A stretch of DNA of 64,000 nucleotides from positions 1,488,001 to 1,552,000 of the forward strand of contig NZ_CP126241.1 of NCBI RefSeq assembly GCF_030142075.1, in the 5' to 3' direction. Below the pieces are notes generated by a model. The model was not told the DNA's origin. It did no database searches and saw only the letters and a list, made by a program, of their open reading frames with translations. Source of the DNA: Arthrobacter sp. zg-Y20 (lineage in GTDB: Bacteria > Actinomycetota > Actinomycetes > Actinomycetales > Micrococcaceae). The translations under genes were made by a program, and so were the position numbers. Positions 46,263 to 55,060 of this stretch are shown here, in pieces (positions within the stretch are counted from its first letter, which is position 1; every line of letters starts with the position of its first letter).

Positions 46263-46691
46263 CTAGGACTCCAGGGTGGCGTCCATGGTGATGTCGATTC
46301 CTGCCAGGGCCTGCGAGACGGGACAGCCGGTCTTTGCGGATTCGGCGAGGTCATCGAACTGCTCGGCGGTCAGACCGGGGACCACGGCGGTGACCGTCAG
46401 GTGGCTGCCGGTGATGCCGGTGCCCGGGACGAAGGTGACATCGGCGGAAGTCGAGATCCGCTCGGCGGTCTTGCCCGCCTCGGCCAGCGCATTGCTGAAG
46501 GCCATGGAGAAGCAGGCCGAATGGGCCGCGGCAATGAGTTCCTCCGGGCTGGTTTTTCCGTTGGCCTCCTCGGCACGGGCCTTCCACGTGACGTCGTAGG
46601 TACCCAAACCGGAGCTGTCGAGGGTTACATCGCCCTTGCCGTTGAAGAGGTCGCCGTTCCAAACGGTGTGGGCTGAGCGGACTGTAGCCAT
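46263..46691 (-). CDS. osmC: OsmC-family peroxiredoxin
   Basis: 142 residues from the ATG at 46691 (AAGGAG upstream). The two redox cysteines are in HSACFSMAF and KTGCPVSQ. The TVWNGDLFNGKGDVTLDSSGLG start and GKTSPEELIAAAHSACF place it in the OsmC rather than Ohr branch. It reduces organic hydroperoxides with lipoylated or thiol partners; note that the lipoyl E2 and Lpd genes are nearby, and lipoyl proteins reduce Ohr/OsmC enzymes in some bacteria. Confidence 0.93.
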   Translation of the reverse strand: MATVRSAHTVWNGDLFNGKGDVTLDSSGLGTYDVTWKARAEEANGKTSPEELIAAAHSACFSMAFSNALAEAGKTAERISTSADVTFVPGTGITGSHLTVTAVVPGLTAEQFDDLAESAKTGCPVSQALAGIDITMDATLES

Positions 46692-46769
46692 GGGGGGCTC
46701 CTTAAGCAGTGATGGGATGGGGCCGGTGGAAACCGGCGCCATCCCATCCTATTTCCGCTGGTGTGCGGA

Positions 46770-47117
46770 CTACCACATGGTGGCGAGGGCGATGTTGACG
46801 ATCGTGAGGATGCCGACGCTGTTGGCCAGGCCGGCGGAGACGGGCTCATCCTTCTTGTAGCGGCGCTGGCCGATGAACGCGAGCACGGCAATGACCAGGG
46901 CGATCAGGAGCTTGATGCCGATCTTCAGGTGGTTGACGTCGCCGTCGCCCGCCTCGGCGATGGCCACCAGGGCCAGTCCGGTGACCAGCTGGAGCAGTGC
47001 GCCGTGGAACTGGCCCGGCAGCACCGTCGGGTTCTTGATCCGCGCGAACCACAGGCCAACGATGATGGCCGCACCGAGGATGTGCAGGAAAACAAGGAAG
47101 CTTTGAAGGATATCCAT
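46770..47117 (-). CDS. Small conserved membrane protein
   Basis: 115 residues with four hydrophobic segments (about 5-25, 40-58, 66-82, 93-113). The N-terminus is FLVFLHILGAAIIVGLWFAR, with a Gly/His pattern reminiscent of small haem or quinone membrane proteins such as the CopD/DUF2269 type. No catalytic motif can be assigned. The -10 TAAACT lies 6 nt before the ATG, so the message is probably leaderless. A small CTGAC-N5-GTCAG palindrome lies just upstream of the -10. Confidence 0.75.
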   Translation of the reverse strand: MDILQSFLVFLHILGAAIIVGLWFARIKNPTVLPGQFHGALLQLVTGLALVAIAEAGDGDVNHLKIGIKLLIALVIAVLAFIGQRRYKKDEPVSAGLANSVGILTIVNIALATMW

Positions 47118-47123
47118 GCTTCC

Positions 47124-47129
47124 AGTTTA
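47124..47129 (-). promoter_or_regulatory. -10 element for leaderless small membrane-protein gene
   Basis: TAAACT on the minus strand, then 6 nt, then ATG. CTGAC-N5-GTCAG lies immediately upstream (about 47130-47144) and could be an operator. Confidence 0.5.
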
Positions 47130-47166
47130 CTGACGCACTGTCAGCACAACGGCCCGATCACGCAGC

Positions 47167-47209
47167 GCCGCCGTAACTTTTCTACAACATGTAGAGAAAG
47201 TGCGGCGGC
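47167..47209. promoter_or_regulatory. Extended palindrome with NrdR-box-like core
   Basis: A layered inverted repeat: outer GCCGCC/GGCGGC, inner ACTTT/AAAGT and core TCTACA/TGTAGA around ACA, with one bulged base. The core shares CAACATGTAG with the nrdR upstream element at 9218. It lies downstream of sucB and about 50 bp upstream of the -35 region of the small membrane-protein gene. It may therefore be a second sucB terminator or an operator. Confidence 0.45.
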
Positions 47210-47219
47210 CTTAACGACG

Positions 47220-47251
47220 CAGGGCGCCCTCCCGTACGGGAGAGCGCCCTG
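47220..47251 (-). terminator. Hairpin terminator after sucB
   Basis: Arms CAGGGCGC/GCGCCCTG (8 bp) and CTCCCG/CGGGAG (6 bp), with a one-base bulge on each side and a TA loop, lie 20 bp past the sucB stop. Confidence 0.75.
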
Positions 47252-47270
47252 CGGCCGTTCGGGCTGGAAC

Positions 47271-49043
47271 CTAGAGGCCCAGGTCGGCCTCGAAGTTGCC
47301 CTCTTCCAGGCGTGCCTTCAGCGTCTGCAGGAACCGGCCTGCGTCAGCGCCGTCCACCAGGCGGTGGTCGTAGGACAGGGACAGGTACATCATGGAGCGG
47401 ATGGCAATGGTGTCGTTGCCCTCGGCGTCGGTCAGGACAACGGGACGCTTCACGATGGCGCCGGTGCCCAGGATGCCTACCTGCGGCTGGTTGATGATCG
47501 GGGTGTCGAACAGGGCACCCACGGAACCGATGTTGGTGATGGTGAAGGTTCCGCCGGAAAGCTCATCCGGTCCGATCTTTCCGGCCTTGGTGCGCGATCC
47601 GACATCGCCGATGCGCTTGGCAAGGCCGGCAATGTTCAGGTCGCCGGCATCCGCGATGACGGGAACCAGCAGGCCCTTCTCGGTATCCACCGCAATCGCC
47701 AGGTGTTCGGCGTCGTGGTATGTGATCTGCTGGGCGTCAGAATCGTAGGACGCGTTCAGCTTCGGGTGCTGCTTCAGTGCCTCGGTAACAGCCTTGGCGA
47801 TGAAGGGCAGGAAGGTGAGCTTGGCGCCGTTCTGCTCCAGGAAGGAGTTCTTGGCCGAGGCGCGCAGCTTAGCGATGCGCGTCATGTCCACTTCCTGGAC
47901 CTGGGTCAGCTGGGCCGAGACCTGCAGGGATTCGACCATGCGGCGGGCGATGGTCTGGCGGATCCGCGGTGCCTTGACCGTGGTGCCGCGCAGCTTCGCG
48001 CTTTCGTCGCTGATCTTCGCCGGGGCTGCCTTGTCAGAAGCGGCGGAGGACGACGCCGGCGCTGCAGCGGGCTGCGGGGCGGCGGACTTCTTTGCTTCGG
48101 CGGCTTCGAGGACATCCTGCTTGCGGATGCGGCCGGCGACGCCGGAACCCTTCAGCGTGGACAGGTCCACGCCGTGCTCGTTGGCGAGCTTGCGCACCAG
48201 CGGAGTCACGTAGGTGCCGCCGTCGTTGGAAGCCTCAGCCTTGGGAGATTCCTGCTTCGGTGCTTCAGCCTTGGGGGCCTCCTGCTTGGGAGATTCCTGC
48301 TTCGGCGCTTCCTGCTTGGGAGCTTCCTGCTTCTCCGGCTCAACAGCCGGCGCTTCGCGCTCGTCCTTGGAAGCGGCCGCTACCGGCTCGGCTTCCTTCG
48401 GCTCGGCCTTGGCGGGAGCGCCCGCACCGGAACCGATAACGGCGAGTACGGCGCCAACCTCAGCGGTGTCATCTTCATTGACCCGGATCTCCAGCAGCTT
48501 TCCGGCCACGGGGGAGGGAATCTCAGTGTCGACCTTGTCGGTGGACACCTCAAGCAGCGGCTCGTCCATCTCGACGTCGTCGCCCACGGCCTTCAGCCAG
48601 CGGGTGACGGTGCCTTCGGTGACGGACTCGCCCAGTGCGGGCAGGGTGACCTCGGTGCCGTCGCCGGAGCCGGCGGAGGAACCTTCGTCGGCAGCGGGAA
48701 CCTCTTCGGCTGCGGGGGCAGGAGCCTCTTCAGCCGGGGCTTCCTGCGCGGGGGCTTCCTGGTTGGCGGCGCTGCCGCCGTCGTCCTGCTGGGAATCGGA
48801 GCCGGAACCGTCGCCGATGCGCACAAGCGCGGCGCCGACCTCTGCGGTCTCGTCTTCGGCAACGAGGATTTCCTCGATCACACCGGCCACGGGGGAGGGG
48901 ATCTCCGTGTCGACCTTATCGGTGGACACCTCGAGCAGGGGCTCGTCGACCTCAACGCGGTCGCCGACGTTCTTCAGCCAGCGGGTGACGGTGCCTTCGG
49001 TGACGCTTTCACCAAGGGCGGGTAAGTTCACGGTTTCAGACAT
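47271..49043 (-). CDS. sucB: 2-oxoglutarate dehydrogenase-type E2, dihydrolipoamide acyltransferase
   Basis: 590 residues. Two lipoyl domains (about 3-78 and 130-205) carry the modified lysine in [14 protein letters not shown] long Ala/Pro/Glu/Lys linker follows, with tandem PKQE/PKAE units and a peripheral-subunit-binding domain ([20 protein letters not shown]...[11 protein letters not shown]). The C-terminal catalytic domain ends in [18 protein letters not shown] with the HxxxDG active site. In Actinobacteria the protein annotated SucB can serve the pyruvate complex (DlaT in mycobacteria), so the exact oxoacid is open. It lies downstream of lpdA (E3) and is lipoylated by the LipA/LipB encoded here. 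Confidence 0.95.
   Translation of the reverse strand: MSETVNLPALGESVTEGTVTRWLKNVGDRVEVDEPLLEVSTDKVDTEIPSPVAGVIEEILVAEDETAEVGAALVRIGDGSGSDSQQDDGGSAANQEAPAQEAPAEEAPAPAAEEVPAADEGSSAGSGDGTEVTLPALGESVTEGTVTRWLKAVGDDVEMDEPLLEVSTDKVDTEIPSPVAGKLLEIRVNEDDTAEVGAVLAVIGSGAGAPAKAEPKEAEPVAAASKDEREAPAVEPEKQEAPKQEAPKQESPKQEAPKAEAPKQESPKAEASNDGGTYVTPLVRKLANEHGVDLSTLKGSGVAGRIRKQDVLEAAEAKKSAAPQPAAAPASSSAASDKAAPAKISDESAKLRGTTVKAPRIRQTIARRMVESLQVSAQLTQVQEVDMTRIAKLRASAKNSFLEQNGAKLTFLPFIAKAVTEALKQHPKLNASYDSDAQQITYHDAEHLAIAVDTEKGLLVPVIADAGDLNIAGLAKRIGDVGSRTKAGKIGPDELSGGTFTITNIGSVGALFDTPIINQPQVGILGTGAIVKRPVVLTDAEGNDTIAIRSMMYLSLSYDHRLVDGADAGRFLQTLKARLEEGNFEADLGL
48236..48340 (-). repeat. Tandem repeats in the E2 linker
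   Basis: About eight imperfect 12-15 bp units coding for EAPKQE, ESPKQE and EAPKAE variants lie between the second lipoyl domain and the subunit-binding domain. Such Ala/Pro linkers keep lipoyl domains mobile. The near-identical DNA units could change copy number by slippage. Confidence 0.7.
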
Positions 49044-49159
49044 ATTGTCCCCGTTTCTCCTTATTAGATCTTTTGTGACCAGCCGTACCGCTGGTGCTGG
49101 TGATGAATTCCCCGGCGCATCCGGTGCTCCGTCTGCGCCGGGGGAGTGAATCTTAGGTA

Positions 49160-50542
49160 TTAACCGTGAAGGGGCTTGCCGGCCAAGGCCATGGCTGCCT
49201 CGCCCAACGCTTCGTTCTGCGTCGGGTGGGCGTGGATCAGGCTGGCAATATCCTCAGGGTACGCCTCCCAGTTAACGATCAGCTGGGCCTCGCCGATCTG
49301 CTCGCCGATGCGGCCGCCGATCATGTGGACGCCGACAATGGGGCCGTCCTTCTCGCGGACCATCTTGATCAGGCCGGAGGAGCCGAGGATGGAGGTCTTG
49401 CCGTTGCCGGCCAGGTTGTATTCCTGGACCTCGACGTTTTCGGCGCCGAACTTGTCCTTGGCCTTGGCTTCGGTCAGGCCGACGGAGGCGATTTCCGGCT
49501 CGCAGTAGGTGACCTTGGGGATGTTGACGTCTTCGACGACAACGGGCTTCAGGCCGGCGATCTCTTCGGCCACGAAGATGCCCTGCTGGAAGCCGCGGTG
49601 GGCCAGCTGCAGGCCGGGGACAATATCGCCCACGGCGTAGACGTTGCCGACGCCGGTGTGCAGGCGCTCGTTGGTGATGACGAAGCCCCGGTCCATGGTC
49701 AGGCCCGCTTCCTCGTAGCCCAGGTTGGCGGTAACCGGGCCTCGGCCCACGGCCACGAGCAGCAGATCCGCTTCGTACTTGGTGCCGTCGGCCAGCGTGA
49801 CGACGACGCCATCGTCGTTCTGCTGGACGTTGTCGAAGAAGATGCCGGTGCTGAACTTGATGCCACGCTTCTTGTAGGCACGTTCGAGCTGCTTGATGAT
49901 GGCTGCGTCTTCGTTGGGGACCAGGGAGGGCAGGCCCTCCACGATGGTGACGTCCACGCCGAAGGAGTTCCATACGGAGGCGAACTCGACGCCGATGACG
50001 CCGCCGCCAAGGATGACCGCGCGCTTGGGCACGGTGTCCATCTTCAGGGCCTGGTCGGAGGTGATGACCTTGCCGCCGATTTCCAGGCCCGGCAGTGAAC
50101 GGGAGTAGGAACCGGTGGCCAGGATGATGTTCTTGCCCGTGTAGGTCTGGCCGTTGACCTCAATGGTCTTTTCGCTGGTGAGCTTGCCTTCACCCTCAAT
50201 GACGGTGATGCCCTTGGACTTGATCAGGCCCTGCAGGCCGCGGAACTTGCCCGCAATGATGTTGTCCTTGTAGGAGTTCACCGCCGTCATGTCGATGGAG
50301 TCGAAGGTGGCGTTGATGCCGTACTTGGAGGCCGTCTTGGCGTTCTCGGCGATCTCCGCGGAGTGCAGGAGCGCCTTTGTGGGGATGCAGCCGTTGTGAA
50401 GGCAGGTCCCGCCCAGCTTCCCCTTTTCAATGAGACCTACGGAGAATCCCAGCTCCACGGAGCGCAGAGCTGCGGCGTAGCCGCCACTGCCTCCGCCGAG
50501 GATCAGGATGTCGAACTCTTGCGCAGCTGCCTTATCGGCCAC
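49160..50542 (-). CDS. lpdA: Dihydrolipoyl dehydrogenase (E3)
   Basis: 460 residues from the GTG at 50542 (GAGGGAG 7 nt upstream; an ATG 36 nt further is less conserved). FAD motif [16 protein letters not shown], redox disulfide [19 protein letters not shown] motif [24 protein letters not shown], and the catalytic [13 protein letters not shown] near the end. It reoxidises dihydrolipoamide on E2 proteins. It lies upstream of sucB in the same direction, 116 bp apart. Confidence 0.97.
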   Translation of the reverse strand: MADKAAAQEFDILILGGGSGGYAAALRSVELGFSVGLIEKGKLGGTCLHNGCIPTKALLHSAEIAENAKTASKYGINATFDSIDMTAVNSYKDNIIAGKFRGLQGLIKSKGITVIEGEGKLTSEKTIEVNGQTYTGKNIILATGSYSRSLPGLEIGGKVITSDQALKMDTVPKRAVILGGGVIGVEFASVWNSFGVDVTIVEGLPSLVPNEDAAIIKQLERAYKKRGIKFSTGIFFDNVQQNDDGVVVTLADGTKYEADLLLVAVGRGPVTANLGYEEAGLTMDRGFVITNERLHTGVGNVYAVGDIVPGLQLAHRGFQQGIFVAEEIAGLKPVVVEDVNIPKVTYCEPEIASVGLTEAKAKDKFGAENVEVQEYNLAGNGKTSILGSSGLIKMVREKDGPIVGVHMIGGRIGEQIGEAQLIVNWEAYPEDIASLIHAHPTQNEALGEAAMALAGKPLHG

Positions 50543-50624
50543 TTGGACGCTCCCTCGCGTAATCGTTGACGCGCCCATGCGCGCCGATGAGTATTTGGGC
50601 GTTTGTGATCAGGTCTCACCCTAT

Positions 50625-50670
50625 CGCCCCCTACCACCTGCATCCACTTGGGGACAGGCGGTAGGGGGCG
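50625..50670 (-). terminator. Hairpin between pepA and lpdA
   Basis: A 16-bp stem with one mismatch (CGCCCCCTACC and GGTAGGGGGCG at its base; arms 50625-50640 and 50655-50670) with a 14-nt loop, just after pepA on the minus strand. It has no T-run. It is either a terminator or a leader structure for lpdA. Confidence 0.55.
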
Positions 50671-50731
50671 AAGTGTAATGAGAAACACCAGCAACAAACG
50701 TCAGTTCCGTTTCACGGAACCGGATCGGATG

Positions 50732-52261
50732 CTATGAAGCGCGGGCGACCACGTCTTCCGCGTAGGCGACCAGGGTGCGGACGGCGACGCCGGTGCCCTC
50801 CTTCGGGACGTACCCGTACGGAGCGCCCTCGTTGAAGGCGGGGCCGGCAATGTCCAGGTGGGCCCAGGGGATCTTGGTGCCGTTGACTTCGCCCACGAAT
50901 TCGCGCAGGAACGTGGCGGCGGTCATCATGCCGCCGAAACGCTCGCCGTGGTTGGCAATGTCAGCCACCTGAGAATCCAGGCTGGCACGCAGTTCCTCCG
51001 GAATGGGCATCGGCCAGAACAGCTCGCCGGAGCGGTCCGCTGCAGCCTTGACGGCGTCGCGGACACCTTCTTCACCCATCACTGCCGAGACCCGGTTGCC
51101 CAGCGCGATCATCTGCGCACCGGTGAGGGTGGCGACGTCGATGATGACGTCGGGGCCTTCTTCGCTGGCGGCAACCAGGCCGTCGGCCATCACGAGCCGG
51201 CCTTCGGCGTCGGTGTTCAGGACCTCAACGGTGCGGCCGCCGTAGGTGGTCATCACATCGGAGGGCCGCTGGGCGGTGCCCGAGGGCATGTTCTCGGCAA
51301 TGCACAGCCAGGACGTGACCTTGACCGGCAGGCCGAGTTCGGCGATGGCCAGGAGGGCGTTGAGCACTACGGCCGCGCCGCCCATGTCCGACTTCATCGC
51401 CTGCATGCCGGCGGCCGGCTTCAGGGACAGTCCGCCGGAGTCAAAGGTGATGCCCTTGCCCACCAGGGCGAGCTTGGCCTTCGGGCGCAGCGGCGAGTAC
51501 TCGAGCTTGACCATGCGCGGCGGGCGGGCGGAGCCCTTGCCGACGCCCAGGATGCCGCCGAAGCCCTCGCGTTCAAGCTTCTTTTCATCGAACACGGTGA
51601 CCTTCACCGGCAGGGACTTCGCCAGGTCCTTGGCTGCGGCGGCGAAGGTTTCCGGGTAGAGGTGGCTGGGCGGCTGGTTGACCAGGGTGCGGGTGGCGTT
51701 CACGGCCTTGCCGAGGATACGGGCGCGCTCGAGGGCGGGTTTGAGTGCCTTGTCATCAGCGGCGGCCGTGATCACGGTGATCGCCGAAACCGGAGCGGAG
51801 ACCTTCTCGGCGGTGGCGGCGCTGCGGTGCTCGGTGAAGCTGTAGGCGCCGAACAGGGCGCCTTCGGCGACGGCGGCGGCGTCCGCCACCGTGCCGGCCG
51901 GAAGGGCCAGGGCTACTGAGGCGGTGCCGGCAATCTGGCGGACAGCCGAACCGGCAGCCCGGCGCAGGGTCTCTTCCGAGATGGCGACACCGGGGGACAC
52001 GGCACCCAGGCCGGTGAGGACGAGCATGTCCGCATCAACTTCGGGCAGTCCGGGCAGGCGGTGGACCTGGTCGGCGGCACCGGTGACGCCGAGCATGGGC
52101 AGCGAAGCAGCCAGGGCAGCGGTGGCCTTGGGGGAAAGCGGGCTCTCGATCAGGACGGGACCGTCGGGGGTCTGGCCAACGCCGACTACGAGGGCGTTGG
52201 CGGAGACTTTCCGCCCGTCCTTGGCTACTGCCGACAGGCTGGGCTCACTGGCTTTGTTCAC
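50732..52261 (-). CDS. pepA: Leucyl aminopeptidase (M17)
   Basis: 509 residues from a GTG with GAGGAAGC upstream. The C-terminal catalytic domain has LVGKGITFDSGGLSLKP with the metal Lys and Asp, MKSDMGGAA, and NTDAEGRLVMADGL with the metal ligands and catalytic Arg. The N-terminal domain (about 1-190) is the regulatory/hexamer domain. It cleaves N-terminal residues from peptides. Conserved linkage of pepA to the lipoyl E2/E3 genes is familiar from mycobacteria. Confidence 0.96.
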   Translation of the reverse strand: MNKASEPSLSAVAKDGRKVSANALVVGVGQTPDGPVLIESPLSPKATAALAASLPMLGVTGAADQVHRLPGLPEVDADMLVLTGLGAVSPGVAISEETLRRAAGSAVRQIAGTASVALALPAGTVADAAAVAEGALFGAYSFTEHRSAATAEKVSAPVSAITVITAAADDKALKPALERARILGKAVNATRTLVNQPPSHLYPETFAAAAKDLAKSLPVKVTVFDEKKLEREGFGGILGVGKGSARPPRMVKLEYSPLRPKAKLALVGKGITFDSGGLSLKPAAGMQAMKSDMGGAAVVLNALLAIAELGLPVKVTSWLCIAENMPSGTAQRPSDVMTTYGGRTVEVLNTDAEGRLVMADGLVAASEEGPDVIIDVATLTGAQMIALGNRVSAVMGEEGVRDAVKAAADRSGELFWPMPIPEELRASLDSQVADIANHGERFGGMMTAATFLREFVGEVNGTKIPWAHLDIAGPAFNEGAPYGYVPKEGTGVAVRTLVAYAEDVVARAS

Positions 52262-52329
52262 GAAGCTGCTTCCTCACGTTTCTGTGTTGCTTTGCCGTTA
52301 CCAGACCGATCGTAGTCTCTTGCCGTGTG

Positions 52330-52353
52330 CCGGCGCGCAACGTTGCGCGCCGG
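52330..52353. repeat. 24-bp perfect palindrome between pepA and PAC2 genes
   Basis: A perfect inverted repeat centred on AACGTT with arms CCGGCGCGCAAC and its complement, without a spacer, sits in the 267-bp divergent gap. With no loop it is more likely a protein-binding site than an RNA hairpin. The rest of the gap holds a candidate pepA -10 (TACGAT, minus strand, 52309-52314) and the PAC2 ribosome-binding site GGAGGGG. Confidence 0.5.
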
Positions 52354-52528
52354 AGCATGGTGTCCGGGCGTGCGCGCAGGGGCGCAGCGCCGGGGCGCGG
52401 TGCGGAATGAATCGGGTACCTGCGTGCGTTTACCCTTGAGTAAGGGGCGCAGCAGGGCTGATACCGCAGGATGCGGGCCGGCATGCTGGGCCAACCGCTT
52501 TGGAACGAGCCGCCGGGAGGGGTAAGAC

Positions 52529-53605
52529 ATGCTTGATCCGTTGACCCTGTTTAATTTGAATCCTGAGGTGGCGGACTCCGCGGACCTCCACGGACTGAAG
52601 CTTCTGGCCGGCTTTACCGGTTTCGCCGAGGCCGGTCATGTGGTCAGCCAGATCCGTGACGAACTCTTCGACGCCCTGGATTATGACCTGGTGGCTACCT
52701 TCGACGCCGACCAGCTGATCGACTACCGGAATCGCCGGCCGCAGATCTCCTTCATCGAAGACCACCTAAGCGACTATGAACCGCCGCGGCTTGAGCTGTA
52801 CCGGATGTACGACGGGCTGGGGGAGCCGTTCCTCTTCCTGACCGGGTTCGAGCCGGACCTGCAGTGGGAACGCTTCGCCGCCGCTGTGCTGCACCTGGTC
52901 GATCTCTTCGAGGTGGAACTGGTCTGCTGGGTCCACTCCATTCCGATGCCCGTCCCGCACACCCGCCCCATCGGGGTCACTACCCACGGGAACCGTCCCG
53001 ACCTGGTGGAGGGCATCAGTTCCTGGACCCCGATTGCCCAGATACAGGCCGCCGTCGGGCACGTGCTCGAAATCCGGCTCACCGACGCCGGCGTCGACGT
53101 CGTCGGCCAGGTGGTCCACGTACCGCATTACCTCGCCGAGGCCGAGTTCCCGCCCGCCGCCGTCGCCGGCCTGGAGTACCTGGGCGCTGCCGCCTCGCTG
53201 GTGCTGCCCACTGACCGGCTACGCGAAGCCGGGCGCGACGTCGAGCGCCAGATCACCGAGCAGGTGGAGGCCTCCGCCGAGGTCAAGGGCGTGGTGGCTA
53301 CCCTGGAGAAGCGCTACGACCAGTACACCGAAAGCATCGTCACGCGTTCCCTGCTGGTCAAGGACAACGATGAACTGGCCAACGCCGACGAAATCGGTGC
53401 CGCTGTGGAGGCCTACCTGGCCAGCCCGCAGGCCGAAGAGGAATCCGAAGCCCTGTGGCCGGAGACCCAGCACCCCGGCACGGACGGGGCGATGAACACC
53501 CAAGATGACCGACGCGCAGATCAGGAGAATGCACCGCATGCCACGGAGGGCACGGATCAGGGCCGGAGCGATAACGACGCCGAAGGGCACCGGGACCAGG
53601 CCTAG
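52529..53605 (+). CDS. PAC2-family protein
   Basis: 358 residues of the PAC2 (DUF75) fold, related to proteasome assembly chaperones. Blocks: LLAGFTGFAEAGHVVSQI, DYDLVATFDADQLIDYRNRRP, FLFLTGFEPDLQWERFAAAV, WVHSIPMPVPHTRPIGVTTHG and VVGQVVHVPHYLAEAEFPPAAVAGLEYL. The last 60 residues are an acidic disordered tail. Actinobacteria with and without a 20S proteasome carry it, and the role is not defined. GGAGGGG precedes the ATG. Confidence 0.9.
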   Translation: MLDPLTLFNLNPEVADSADLHGLKLLAGFTGFAEAGHVVSQIRDELFDALDYDLVATFDADQLIDYRNRRPQISFIEDHLSDYEPPRLELYRMYDGLGEPFLFLTGFEPDLQWERFAAAVLHLVDLFEVELVCWVHSIPMPVPHTRPIGVTTHGNRPDLVEGISSWTPIAQIQAAVGHVLEIRLTDAGVDVVGQVVHVPHYLAEAEFPPAAVAGLEYLGAAASLVLPTDRLREAGRDVERQITEQVEASAEVKGVVATLEKRYDQYTESIVTRSLLVKDNDELANADEIGAAVEAYLASPQAEEESEALWPETQHPGTDGAMNTQDDRRADQENAPHATEGTDQGRSDNDAEGHRDQA

Positions 53606-53638
53606 CCTGCGGCAGGCCTGCCCGAAGCGGGCCGGCCG

Positions 53639-54988
53639 ATGAACGGAAAACGGGCCTGGCTCGTCTGGGGAGTAGGCGTTTTCGCCTACATGGTGGCCGT
53701 CACCCAGCGCACCTCCTTCGGCGTCGCCGGGCTGGAAGCCACCGAGCGGTTCTCCGCCACAGCCTCCGTGCTGTCCGTTTTCACCGTGGTGCAGCTGCTG
53801 GTGTACGCCGGGCTGCAGATTCCGGTGGGCGTGCTGGTGGACCGCTTCGGTCCCCGGATGCTGATCGCGGCCGGTGCCGCCCTGATGTCGGCCGGGCAAT
53901 TCCAGCTTGCGGCCGCCGAGTCGGTAGGCGCGGGCATCCTCGGCCGCTCCCTGGTGGGAGCCGGGGACGCGCTGACCTTTATCTCGGTGCTGCGCCTGCT
54001 GCCGGCCTGGTTCTCCGGCCGAAAAATCCCGGTTCTCACCCAGTACACGGGCATCGTGGGGCAGCTGGGCCAAGTTGCCAGCGCCATTCCTTTTGCCTTT
54101 GTGCTGCACCGCTTCGGGTGGAGCACCGCCTTTGTATCCGCCGCTTCCCTGTCCCTGCTGGCGCTGGTGCTCACCTTGGCATGTGTGCGGAACCGGCCCG
54201 ACGGCGGTGAAGCGCCCGTACCGCTGCCGCTCCGCCAGACCGGCACGTCCCTGTCCGAAGCCTTCGCCCAGCCCGGCACCCGGCTCGGCATGTGGACCCA
54301 CTACACGGTGCAGTTCCCGGGCACCGTGTTCGTGATGATGTGGGGCTTCCCGTACCTGGTCAGCGCCGAAGGCGTGGCGCCTGCGGTCGCCTCGGGGCTG
54401 ATGACCTTCTTTGTGGTGGTGGCCATTGTCTGCGGCCCGTGGATGGGTTCCTGGGTCGGACGGCATCCCCTGCGCCGGTCCACCATGGTCCTGCTGATCG
54501 CCGGCGCCATGGCCCTGGGCTGGCTCGCCGTGCTGCTGTATCCGGGTCCGGCGCCGCTGTGGCTGCTGGCGCTCCTGGTCGCCCTGCTCGCCGTCGGCGG
54601 CCCCGGATCAATGATCGGTTTCGATTTTGCGCGGACCTACAACCCCAGCCACCGGCTCGGGACCGCCACCGGAATTGTGAACATCGGCGGCTTTATTGCC
54701 TCCCTGGTCAGCATGTACCTGATTGGCGTGGTGCTGGACGTGCTGAACAGCAACGGGTTCTCCGGCGGAGACCTGTACGCCCTGGGCTCGTTCCGGATCG
54801 CGCTGGCCGTCCAGTTCGCCGTGATGGCCGTGGGCGTGCTCGGCATCCTGCGCACGCGCGCAAAGATCCGCTCCCGGCTGGCCGACGCCGGCTCGCCGCT
54901 GCCGCCGCTGCGCGCAGCCCTGGCCCGGGAGCGCCAGCGCCGCCGGGAAGAACGCCGGGGGACTGCCGGCGGTGACGGCCGGCGCTAA
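53639..54988 (+). CDS. MFS transporter
   Basis: 449 residues with 12 predicted membrane helices. The loop 2-3 signature appears as VGVLVDRFGPRMLIAAGAALMSAG. No substrate-specific motif is evident; the pattern suggests a permease of the nitrate/oxalate-like or sugar-acid subtypes. The C-terminus is a basic Arg-rich tail. It follows the PAC2 gene by 33 bp and may be cotranscribed. Confidence 0.85.
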   Translation: MNGKRAWLVWGVGVFAYMVAVTQRTSFGVAGLEATERFSATASVLSVFTVVQLLVYAGLQIPVGVLVDRFGPRMLIAAGAALMSAGQFQLAAAESVGAGILGRSLVGAGDALTFISVLRLLPAWFSGRKIPVLTQYTGIVGQLGQVASAIPFAFVLHRFGWSTAFVSAASLSLLALVLTLACVRNRPDGGEAPVPLPLRQTGTSLSEAFAQPGTRLGMWTHYTVQFPGTVFVMMWGFPYLVSAEGVAPAVASGLMTFFVVVAIVCGPWMGSWVGRHPLRRSTMVLLIAGAMALGWLAVLLYPGPAPLWLLALLVALLAVGGPGSMIGFDFARTYNPSHRLGTATGIVNIGGFIASLVSMYLIGVVLDVLNSNGFSGGDLYALGSFRIALAVQFAVMAVGVLGILRTRAKIRSRLADAGSPLPPLRAALARERQRRREERRGTAGGDGRR

Positions 54989-55024
54989 CCGGCGCTTCGC
55001 CGTGCCGGCCTGCCCGCTGCACCC

Positions 55025-55053
55025 TTGACCCGGTGCTGGCCGGTGTCCACAAT
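55025..55053 (+). promoter_or_regulatory. Promoter of the ABC-2 exporter operon
   Basis: TTGACC (55025-55030), a 17-bp spacer and CACAAT (55048-55053), with the ATG 7 nt further: a full -35/-10 pair for a leaderless message. Confidence 0.6.
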
Positions 55054-55060
55054 GAGCGGC

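Noticed and set aside
46761-49025. 754-residue open frame on the plus strand across sucB
   Set aside because: Antisense to the E2 gene; its Gly-rich composition mirrors the E2 linker repeats and no protein family fits.
52262-52300. GlnR-like half site (GTAAC-N6-GCAAC) in the pepA leader
   Set aside because: Only one imperfect a/b pair, no second pair at the right spacing, and a position inside the leader.
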